Shown one piece after another: positions 43,701 to 49,639 of a stretch of DNA of 53,550 bases; positions within the stretch are counted from its first letter, which is position 1, and every line of letters starts with the position of its first letter. Made by a program: the position numbers and the translations under genes. The stretch is from contig URZY01000011.1 of assembly GCA_900552495.1 (NCBI GenBank), forward strand, positions 1 to 53,550, read 5' to 3'. The notes beneath the pieces were generated by a model, which had not been told where the DNA came from, did not search any database, and saw nothing but the letters and a program-made list of their open reading frames with translations. The stretch comes from an uncultured Mycoplasmatota bacterium. Its GTDB lineage: Bacteria > Bacillota_I > Bacilli_A > RF39 > UBA660.

Positions 43701-44138
43701 TGCTTCTTCTACAACATTAATTCTTTCTGTTAATTCAGTCTTTTGATTTTGATCAGTTACTTTGCTAACTAGATCTTTAGCTGTTGCTACATCATTAGCT
43801 TTTAGACTGCTCTCAGCTACTTGTACAGCCGCTAAGGCTTTAGCGTAACCATTGTCTTCTTGATTACTACCACTATTGCCAGTTAGACCTGTTCCACCGT
43901 TGTTGGTATTAGCTACTGGGATAGTATTATTCGTAGTAGTATCAGTGCTGTCAGTGCTAGAATTTGATGTATCATCAGTTTTGTCTTTGTCTTCTTTTTC
44001 TACGACTTCTGTTTTACTATTGCCGTCTTTTCCTTCCTTTTTCAAATCCTTCTCTTCTACCGGATTTGCGAAAGTAAAGATTGTCAAGCCTATTAATAAA
44101 AATAGTACTATGGCAATATATTTTTTCTTACCTTCCAT
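40740..44138 (-). CDS. Large Ig-like repeat surface protein (element B cargo)
   Basis: 1132 residues. Residues 6-24 are a signal peptide/anchor (IAIVLFLLIGLTIFTFA). A charged, Ser/Thr-rich linker (30-95) leads to a helical region (about 97-215) and then Ig-like domains. Units of 80 residues (PVVEVTKSNNDKSTNEDVVV, GNETLVKFEVKRIDK) repeat with almost no change between 42117 and 42836. Two DUF5011-like units (YQLEVGSEYVDKGYSAYD; ITLEAGVDTYEEKGATAVD) and further Ig-like units follow to the end. No LPxTG signal. The protein could be an adhesin or stalk. It has its own strong promoter with an inverted repeat at the start site. Start ATG follows AGGAGGG. Confidence 0.85.
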   Translation of the reverse strand: MEGKKKYIAIVLFLLIGLTIFTFANPVEEKDLKKEGKDGNSKTEVVEKEDKDKTDDTSNSSTDSTDTTTNNTIPVANTNNGGTGLTGNSGSNQEDNGYAKALAAVQVAESSLKANDVATAKDLVSKVTDQNQKTELTERINVVEEAIKAIELVDQLEKLVNESTSLSEMNIARDYRDNEEIVAIVSALKNTAVKETLTNRLNTLAKVLDDNNQPVITGVENNEITKEDVTLTVEDDNEVTITVTLNGSEIAYQDIFKEEGVYTVTAVDAAFNSQTITFTIDKTAPTATLSMRTTEPTNKNLIVTLKTSEAIKTPKGWTKVSDTIYTKKYTRNTTEEVEIEDLAGNKSTVKIEITNIDKTAPTAEVIYSTTEPTNKNITVTLKTSEAVTLSNEGSWRKVSDTEFRKVFPANTTQEVEMTDKAGNKSTVKIEITNIDKIAPVATITKSNNDKATNEDVIVTLTTNETILTPAGWTEVANSNGTEFTKVYSENGKYEVTVVDKAGNETLVKFEVKRIDKVAPVVEVTKSNNDKSTNEDVVVTIKANEAVYKPAGWTEVTTNKEHEFTKVYSENGKYEVTVVDKAGNETLVKFEVKRIDKVAPVVEVTKSNNDKSTNEDVVVTIKANEAVYKPAGWTEVTTNKEHEFTKVYSENGKYEVTVVDKAGNETLVKFEVKRIDKEAPILTVISPNKYQLEVGSEYVDKGYSAYDTVDKDVTNLIKITYQFQAKGTSTWPFVPTLDTNKLGTYKVIYTAYDKAGNMTKGTRVVQIVDTTSPLLTLNGDKNITLEAGVDTYEEKGATAVDNYDGLIENIQPAFINYTDANKNLSKVTTVDTTKVGTYKIVYKYTDSSDNEGVDANRNDHNYVMRIVVVQDTINPTITVKAESIGTDPYYSSISFSLSDSNKIDYFEVNGTKFDRTDTKYSDANYQNIKSVLNAGENTITLYDTVGNKTEKKFYMDWTAPTITAHSFIGTEPNYSGMSFQLSDNYLIDYFEVNGTKYDRTNSKYSDANYQNIKSSLVNGENTLVLYDVAGNSSSYKFTLERIAPTITVADGTVGTEPYSKLNLKLYDASGIASVVINGTKLSHTGIYVDINDGHAYTFQQGTNTVTVTDNSGNVTTQTFEIDRNLDSTTTIEN
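42117..42836. repeat. Three tandem 240-bp repeats in the 1132-residue surface gene
   Basis: Period 240 bp (80 codons). The two copies nearer the 3' end of the gene (about 42117-42356 and 42357-42596) are almost identical; the third is more diverged. Likely recent duplication. Confidence 0.85.
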
Positions 44139-44190
44139 TTTAACCCTCCTATTTGGTCAATAATTTTTACCAAAAACAAACTACACTCAT

Positions 44191-44214
44191 AATTCCAACC
44201 GAAGTATTGGAATT
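44191..44214. promoter_or_regulatory. Inverted repeat at the surface-gene start site (operator candidate)
   Basis: AATTCCAA and TTGGAATT, perfect 8-bp arms with an 8-nt centre, begin at about +1 of the promoter at 44222-44250. It could be a repressor site or a 5' mRNA hairpin. Confidence 0.6.
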
Positions 44215-44221
44215 CAATTTT

Positions 44222-44250
44222 ATTATATATCAGCAATATGCAGTTTTCAA
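44222..44250 (-). promoter_or_regulatory. Promoter of the 1132-residue surface gene
   Basis: TTGAAA (44245-44250), 17 nt, TATAAT (44222-44227) on the minus strand. Leader about 75 nt. Confidence 0.75.
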
Positions 44251-44299
44251 TAGAAAAAAAGTTTTTAATGACGATAATTGGAGGTTTTGTTATTTTTAA

Positions 44300-44830
44300 T
44301 TATTTTACGTATCTAATTTTATTAATTGGCCAAATTCTTAGGTTAACTTTTCCTAAAATGTCCTTTTTTTTCACCAAACCAATTTCACGACTGTCTAATG
44401 AATTTTCCCTATTATCACCTAAAACTAAATACATGTCATCTGGAATTTCTTCATATCCTAAAGATTTTAAACTGAAATCTTCTGTTGTTACATCAGCCTT
44501 TAAAAAGTCTTCGGCTACTTTCTTTTCATTTATATACAGTTGGTTATTTCTATATTCAATTTTATCTCCCGGTAATCCTATTACTCTTTTAATTAAATAT
44601 TTTGTACTACTATAGTTTAATGAAACTACGTCAAATCTTTTTATATCAAAGAATCTATAATGAAGTTTATTTAATATTACAATATCTTGATTGGCAAAAG
44701 TTGGCTGCATTGAAGGCCCCACTACTTGTTGGACCGTTGCTACATATACAATAATAAATATTACGACAAAGATTGTAAAAATATACTTTAACATATCTAT
44801 TGTAAACTCTTTTATATCTCTAAAATCCAT
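44300..44830 (-). CDS. lepB: Signal peptidase I
   Basis: 176 residues. One membrane anchor (about 14-33) precedes the family boxes: VVGPSMQPT (37-45) with the nucleophile Ser, YLIKRVIGLPGD (78-89) with the general-base Lys, and the late LGDNRENSLDSREIG box. It cleaves signal peptides on the outer membrane face. It is the gene nearest the outer end of element B and is probably a cargo copy that helps process the surface protein encoded next. Start ATG follows GGTGATAAT. Confidence 0.95.
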   Translation of the reverse strand: MDFRDIKEFTIDMLKYIFTIFVVIFIIVYVATVQQVVGPSMQPTFANQDIVILNKLHYRFFDIKRFDVVSLNYSSTKYLIKRVIGLPGDKIEYRNNQLYINEKKVAEDFLKADVTTEDFSLKSLGYEEIPDDMYLVLGDNRENSLDSREIGLVKKKDILGKVNLRIWPINKIRYVK

Positions 44831-44935
44831 ATTATCACCAGCTTTATTATAATTTACATTATCATATTATCATAACTTTTTTGGTAATCAAAGTAGTTTT
44901 GAAATTTATGGTTGTTAAGTTTACTTATTTCTCTC

Positions 44936-45124
44936 TTAGTTACACACTGGGTTACAGGAGTTTTGTAAGACCTGCATAAATGTTTGGTGACCATGACCAC
45001 CAGCCTTCCAGCATCTTAAAACAGAACCATCAACATTAACACTTCCAGTATCATAGAAAGTATCATTTTCTAAATCGACAACTTTTTCTTCAACAGCACT
45101 GGCCATAGTGACAACCTTGAATGT
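44936..45124 (-). CDS. Class B PBP (SpoVD/PBP2B type), middle piece of the interrupted gene
   Basis: About 60 codons between the att core of element A (45116-45124, codons T-F-K) and that of element B (44947-44955, codons around C-N-P). The text KVVDLENDTFYDTGSVNV, RCWKAGGHGHQTF and NSCNP is the classic region of SpoVD/PBP2B between the STFK and KTG motifs; NSCN carries the second active-site motif S-x-N. The open frame runs on into element DNA on both sides (to an ATG at 45187 and a stop at 44936), which is chance. It has no ribosome binding site and cannot work alone. Its reading phase fits both other pieces exactly. Confidence 0.92.
   Translation of the reverse strand, partial: TFKVVTMASAVEEKVVDLENDTFYDTGSVNVDGSVLRCWKAGGHGHQTFMQVLQNSCNPVCN
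44947..44955 (-). other. Attachment-site core of element B (PBP middle-piece side)
   Basis: GTAACCCAG, the partner of the core at 33131-33139. The flank to higher coordinates is PBP sequence; the flank to lower coordinates is element DNA with TGTGTAACTAAGAGAG. Confidence 0.85.
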
Positions 45125-45143
45125 AACCACCAAAAAAGACACT
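45116..45143 (-). other. Attachment half-site of element A (PBP middle-piece side)
   Basis: On the minus strand the element half-site AGTGTC-TTTTTT-GGTGG runs into the core ACATTCAAG (45124-45116), then PBP sequence GTTGTCACTATGG. The arm is the mirror image of the one at 49642-49667. Confidence 0.85.
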
Positions 45144-45164
45144 AAAAAAAGCAACATAAGTTGC

Positions 45165-46028
45165 TTAGTCAATCTTATTAGTAACATAAATAGTAATGTG
45201 TCTGACTTTTAAGGATCTAGTTTTTTTAATTTTAGTCCGTAATTTATTTTCAAGATTAGAAATTTTTCTTAAGGTCAAACGATTATCAAGTTCCAATACT
45301 AACTGTAGTTTATAATACGCTCCATACTTTATTAATGTTATTTCTTCTTTTTCAATTTCTTTAAATTCATGAAGTATCTCTTTTATTTTTTCTACTTCTT
45401 CACTTGATTCTTCAACTTCGCCTATGAGAGATAAGGAGTTTTCAAGAATCGTTGTCACAGCAGATTTAATTACTAATAAAGAAATTATTATGGAGCCTAT
45501 CAATTCCGTATGTCTTAATAACGGAAAAGTATTAGAAAATTGTAAAATGATAGTTATGATGATTACTCCGAGATTAGATAATAAGTCAGCCTTGCCATCT
45601 TCAGTAGTTGTTAATAGTAATTGGCTATGTTTTTTATCCCCTACTTTATTCATAATATAGACGGCGATTGCTTTTAAGGCAACTGCTACTAGTAATAACC
45701 ACAAAACATCTAAAGTAGGAATCTTTGATTTGGTAAAGAGACTATAAATAATAATGAAAATTCCCAGAAAAAATAGTAATATTCCAACAAAAAGATTAGC
45801 TAAGTATTCGACTTTTCCAAAACCAAACGGATGATGCTTAGTTGCTCTTTTCCGTGAAAGTTTTGCTCCAGCTAAAGATATCCCATCAGTTATAAAATTG
45901 GCAAATGTTTGAATACCATCGGCTAGAACTAAATTAATACCCAAAACAAAGCCACCCATTATCTTCATACTTGCAATAATAAAATTATTAATCATACTGT
46001 AAATTAAAATAAATGTTTCTAATCGCAC
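45165..46028 (-). CDS. Cation diffusion facilitator family transporter
   Basis: 287 residues from GTG 46026-46028, which has AGAAGG eight bases before; a TTG start at 46061 has no site. Six membrane helices and a C-terminal cytoplasmic domain. The first metal site region LADGIQTFANFITDG (about 35-49) and the second (EDGKADLLSNLGVI) follow the CDF pattern, though Asn replaces one of the usual Asp residues in the first, so metal choice is uncertain. CDF proteins export Zn, Fe or Mn by proton exchange. It lies between the recombinase and the att site. Confidence 0.88.
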   Translation of the reverse strand: MRLETFILIYSMINNFIIASMKIMGGFVLGINLVLADGIQTFANFITDGISLAGAKLSRKRATKHHPFGFGKVEYLANLFVGILLFFLGIFIIIYSLFTKSKIPTLDVLWLLLVAVALKAIAVYIMNKVGDKKHSQLLLTTTEDGKADLLSNLGVIIITIILQFSNTFPLLRHTELIGSIIISLLVIKSAVTTILENSLSLIGEVEESSEEVEKIKEILHEFKEIEKEEITLIKYGAYYKLQLVLELDNRLTLRKISNLENKLRTKIKKTRSLKVRHITIYVTNKID

Positions 46029-46072
46029 TTCGGACACCTTCTTACTATTTAATTGTACCAAATTATTTATAA

Positions 46073-47623
46073 TTAATAAACCGTATATGTTATATTTAGT
46101 TTTTTATTTTGATAATTAGCTGAATAACTAATTACTGGAATTGTAAGATAAATTTTTAGATTAATATTAGTTTTGGAAGTAAAATCAACAACAATCTCTT
46201 TTATGAATAATTCTATATAAAGAGTAATATAAGTGTTTAATTCTAGATAATTAGATAGCTTATCTTTTAGGCGTTCTAAATTATAATGATTATGTTCTGT
46301 TTTATCTTTTGCAAGTTTTTCTTGGAGAGATTTATTTTTTAAAATATACTCCTCTTTTGTTATAAGAGATTCAAGATATAAATCTAGGAGATTTTGTTGT
46401 TTTAATTTAGTTACTTCAAAGGATGTCTTAGTTTCTAGAGAGGACGTGAAAAATGTTTTATATAAGGCTAGAAGTTCATTTAGTATTTCTTCTTTATTGA
46501 TAGGAAGCTTATTTATTATTGAAATAATAATATTATTTAGATCAGTTTCTTTTAAGCGCGGACTGGGGCAAACTTTATTGCCATAAGTTACATATTTACT
46601 ACAAGCCCATTGGCCATATTTATTTGATAGACGCTGGTAAAAGGTATGGTGTTTTGAACAAGTTATTTTTGAAGTATAGGGATATTTTTTGGGAATGGGC
46701 CTTCTTTGTTTAACTGAAGTACTTCTTGCTATTAAAAGCTGATTTGCTTTATCCCAAAGGGGCTCTTCTACAATGGCAGGAATAGTTTTATCCTTGAAGA
46801 TTATTTGTTGCTCTTTGGCAATAATTTGTCTTTTCTTTGTTTTATAATCAAGAACTTCTGTGGTGTGCCCTCGATAATATCCTTTGTATTTAGGGTTTTC
46901 AATGATTCTTTTTAAAGTATCTTTAGTATAGGGATGATTGTTTCTATTCTTTATGCCACGCTTATATAATTCAAGTCCTAATTTATTTAAACCATACTTA
47001 CCAGTAGCATAGAGGGAAAATATTTGTTTTATTTTTTTGGCTTCTTCAGGATGAATTATTAGTTTGGCATTATCTTTTACGTAGCCTGTTATAGAATTAT
47101 TTCCAAGAACTCTGCCTCTTTTGATAGCATTAAAATGACCCCATTTTACTCTGGTTGAAAGACGTTTTACCTCTTCTTGGGCAAGACTAGACATCATATT
47201 GAGGATAAATTCTGAATTAGGATCATAAGTGTTAATATTATTAGTTTGAAACAATACACCGACATCATTTTGCTTTAATATTTCTGTATATTTAATACTA
47301 TCAAGGAGATTTCTTGAAAATCGAGATATTTCTTTAGTAATTACTAAATCAAAAAAATGATTTTTTGAATCAGCAATCATTTTAAGAAAACTTTTGCGTT
47401 TATGAGTGGAGGTTCCACTCAAGCCTTCATCAATGTATCCTTCAATATAAGTCCAGTTGGGATTAGAAGTTATATAATTCTTATAATAATATACTTGATT
47501 GTCAAGAGAGTTTAATTGGACATCTTTATCTGTTGAGACTCGCGCATAAAAGGTTACTTTTAGAGGAAGATTAAGAAGAGATTTGCCAAGTCCTAGTTCT
47601 TGTCTAACTTGATAAAAATTCAT
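46073..47623 (-). CDS. Large serine recombinase of element A
   Basis: 516 residues, paralogue of the element B enzyme from end to end. The catalytic domain has FYARVSTDKDVQLNSLDNQ, EGLSGTSTHKRKSFLKM and ITKEISRFSRN; then SSLAQEEVKRLS, a recombinase domain (NPKYKGYYRGHTTEVLDYKT) and a Cys-rich ribbon (ITCSKHHTFYQR ... CSKYVTYGNKVC). The ATG at 47623 lies inside the end of the small upstream ORF. It should act at the ACATTCAAG cores that flank this element. Confidence 0.93.
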   Translation of the reverse strand: MNFYQVRQELGLGKSLLNLPLKVTFYARVSTDKDVQLNSLDNQVYYYKNYITSNPNWTYIEGYIDEGLSGTSTHKRKSFLKMIADSKNHFFDLVITKEISRFSRNLLDSIKYTEILKQNDVGVLFQTNNINTYDPNSEFILNMMSSLAQEEVKRLSTRVKWGHFNAIKRGRVLGNNSITGYVKDNAKLIIHPEEAKKIKQIFSLYATGKYGLNKLGLELYKRGIKNRNNHPYTKDTLKRIIENPKYKGYYRGHTTEVLDYKTKKRQIIAKEQQIIFKDKTIPAIVEEPLWDKANQLLIARSTSVKQRRPIPKKYPYTSKITCSKHHTFYQRLSNKYGQWACSKYVTYGNKVCPSPRLKETDLNNIIISIINKLPINKEEILNELLALYKTFFTSSLETKTSFEVTKLKQQNLLDLYLESLITKEEYILKNKSLQEKLAKDKTEHNHYNLERLKDKLSNYLELNTYITLYIELFIKEIVVDFTSKTNINLKIYLTIPVISYSANYQNKKLNITYTVY

Positions 47624-47747
47624 TTGTTTTGGCTTCCTTTAATAAACTTTTTTCTACTTGTAGATAAATGTTTTCTGGTAGCAATTCTTCTTCAAATAAC
47701 TTTTTATTTAAAAAAATTTTAATTAGTGTTTCTGCTTTTTTAGGCAT
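47604..47747 (-). CDS. Small SHOCT-like ORF coupled to recombinase A
   Basis: 47 residues from ATG 47745-47747, with TAGGAGGAATTTT before it; its end overlaps the recombinase start by 20 nt. KIFLNKKLFEEELLPENIY is clearly related to the small ORF of element B. Coupled overlap with the recombinase and conservation in two elements that otherwise differ suggest a shared recombination function. Confidence 0.78.
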   Translation of the reverse strand: MPKKAETLIKIFLNKKLFEEELLPENIYLQVEKSLLKEAKTNEFLSS

Positions 47748-47787
47748 AAAATTCCTCCTAAAAGAATTTTATGCTTAAAATAAAAAA

Positions 47788-47808
47788 GAAGACTAAAAAT
47801 TAGTCTTC
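47788..47808 (-). terminator. Terminator of the arylsulfate sulfotransferase gene
   Basis: GAAGACTAA (47788-47796) and TTAGTCTTC (47800-47808), 3-nt loop, T tract on the minus strand; the right arm contains the stop codon. Confidence 0.85.
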
Positions 47809-49533
47809 AAACCAAAAGTCATTGAAATCGTATTTTAAAACACGGTATACCATATATTTATTCATTTTTAATTTAAAACTTTTTATTAGTTTATGATTTT
47901 CATCATATTCAGCATAAACAGCAGCGGTTCCAGAGTCAGTTAATATGTTACCATTGTCAAGATTTTGAATACTACTTACGATTCCTGAATATACGAGTTC
48001 GATACTATCTACCAATTCGAAGATTTTATTTTTTTCGCTTACTTTGTATACATAGTAATATGAGTGATCACCAGTGAATGGATTATTATTGGTGATACCT
48101 ATTTTTTCATAATTAAAGTCTGGCTGAGAATTTGATACACCATAATTATTATCAAAGAAGGTCAAGTAGTAAATATCTGGGTCATCGGTTGCGGTATAGC
48201 GGACACTATGTTGTCCGGCATGAATTTTAAAGTCTCCAATTTGCTCATAAACGTAATTGGCAAAAGGTGTATTTTCCCAAATTTCCTCGGCTGATAGAAT
48301 ATATTCTAGTTCGGGATCAGTTTCAATATTTTTTACTTTTAAAATAGATGAAGTTTCTCTAGAACTTAGGAAAACATCGCCATCAACATATTCAATGGAA
48401 TTTAGATGAAGCCAATCTAAACCATCCTCTCCTTCATCTCGAGTAGATTTTGTATCTAAAGTACAGGTGTCAACATATTCTTGAAACATTGGCTCAAAAT
48501 CGACTAATTCAGTGACTTTTTTAGTTTCTAAATCTATTTTGATAATACAGTCTTCTTCAGTATCTTTTTTTGTATTGTTGGCTAAAACTATTAAATTTCC
48601 ATCATCAGCAAAAGTATAATCGTGATGAAGCTGATACTTACCAGTTTGGTAAACTTCCTCTACTCGACCTTGATTAGACATTTTTACAATTTTAGATTGA
48701 GAAATTGAAAAATACATTGAGTTATCATCAAAAAGAATTCTATGGGCGCGATAACCAATAATTGGAATCTCTGCTCGAAGAACACCGGCATTATCATACA
48801 TAGCAACATAATCTTGATCATCAGAATCGTTACCTAAAATAGTGTATAAACCATCAGCTAATTCTGCTTTACTTGTTCCCGTTGTTACGGTTGCGAAGGT
48901 TTGGGACAAGGTCTCAACATTAGTGAAATCATAGTCACGTTCCGTAGTTTCAACTAATTCGCCATTTTCATCTCTTAATTCAATTCTAAGAGTGTTAACA
49001 TAGCCTGGAACGAAACCAATTATTTGATATTCGTGAATTGTAGTTAAGTTGTCATCCGAACTATTCTTCATAGTTCTTGCAAACTCTGGGATATCATCCT
49101 CATCTCGAATATAAATAATATAATTTAATGATAGTTCTTCTTCGGTTTGTAAATAAATATTTAAACTTAAAGGATTAGTACCATATAAGTTATGAATAAT
49201 TAAAGGGCCAGATATGTCGTAGATGCCTTGTTTTTGGCTATCATATTTTTCATCAATAACTCGGCGATAATTTTCATTGTAAGGATCAATATCATCACTT
49301 TTTAAAACACGATAAACATTTTCTCCTAAGGGAGAAGACGCAGTCAAAGAAACATTTTTACTTAACCAATCATAATCAACGATATTTTGTTGATGAACTT
49401 TTTCGTAAATTTTAGCACTTACAAAAGTAGCTAAAGAAATTACTAAAATTATTATTAAGAAAAGCCCGATTTCTTTTAATTTTGTCTTTCTTTTTAGAAT
49501 CCATTCTTTTAGTGAAGCAAATCTTGTTTTCAT
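47800..49533 (-). CDS. Arylsulfate sulfotransferase
   Basis: 577 residues. A membrane anchor (about 23-43) leads to an N-terminal beta domain (about 60-215, Arylsulfotran_N-like: SPLGENVYRVLKSDD) and a beta-propeller catalytic part. Active-site histidines of the ASST family are visible: QLHHDYTFADDGN (about 302-314), DGLDWLHLNSIEY (about 370-382, the transient sulfo-histidine) and KIHAGQHSVRY (about 435-445). ASST enzymes move sulfate from one phenol to another without PAPS, outside the cell membrane. In gut bacteria they can change sulfated drugs or host phenols. It is cargo of element A with a good AAGGAG start. Confidence 0.92.
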   Translation of the reverse strand: MKTRFASLKEWILKRKTKLKEIGLFLIIILVISLATFVSAKIYEKVHQQNIVDYDWLSKNVSLTASSPLGENVYRVLKSDDIDPYNENYRRVIDEKYDSQKQGIYDISGPLIIHNLYGTNPLSLNIYLQTEEELSLNYIIYIRDEDDIPEFARTMKNSSDDNLTTIHEYQIIGFVPGYVNTLRIELRDENGELVETTERDYDFTNVETLSQTFATVTTGTSKAELADGLYTILGNDSDDQDYVAMYDNAGVLRAEIPIIGYRAHRILFDDNSMYFSISQSKIVKMSNQGRVEEVYQTGKYQLHHDYTFADDGNLIVLANNTKKDTEEDCIIKIDLETKKVTELVDFEPMFQEYVDTCTLDTKSTRDEGEDGLDWLHLNSIEYVDGDVFLSSRETSSILKVKNIETDPELEYILSAEEIWENTPFANYVYEQIGDFKIHAGQHSVRYTATDDPDIYYLTFFDNNYGVSNSQPDFNYEKIGITNNNPFTGDHSYYYVYKVSEKNKIFELVDSIELVYSGIVSSIQNLDNGNILTDSGTAAVYAEYDENHKLIKSFKLKMNKYMVYRVLKYDFNDFWFED

Positions 49534-49553
49534 ACTATTCTCCTTTTTTCATT

Positions 49554-49597
49554 TTTCACGTTTTATTATTAATAAATTTTGTGTATATTCCGTGAAA
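49554..49597. promoter_or_regulatory. Inverted repeat in the sulfotransferase upstream region
   Basis: TTTCACG (49554-49560) and CGTGAAA (49591-49597) face each other across 30 bp of A/T DNA before the sulfotransferase start. Possible operator; no clear -35/-10 pair is seen here. Confidence 0.4.
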
Positions 49598-49623
49598 TAC
49601 ATTAAAATAGTTGTTAATTTTAC

Positions 49624-49639
49624 GTAAAGTTTACTTTAC
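49624..49639. repeat. Palindrome next to the element A attachment site
   Basis: GTAAAGT-TT-ACTTTAC, a perfect 7-bp inverted repeat on the element side of the attachment arm, 3 bp from it. Possibly an accessory binding site. Confidence 0.5.

Larger units (their letters stand above)
33131..44955. mobile_element. Element B: 11.8-kb serine-recombinase element in the SCN codons of the PBP gene
   Basis: Bounded by direct repeats GTAACCCAG (33131-33139 and 44947-44955), 11,816 bp apart. All genes are on the minus strand: lepB, a 1132-residue surface protein, a PH-domain protein, a small SHOCT-like ORF overlapping the large serine recombinase, a sortase, a WXG100-like protein, a large LXG-like protein and DUF4176. 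There are no capsid, tail, conjugation or replication genes, so it is not a typical prophage or ICE. Excision would restore the frame of the PBP gene at this junction exactly. Confidence 0.9.
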
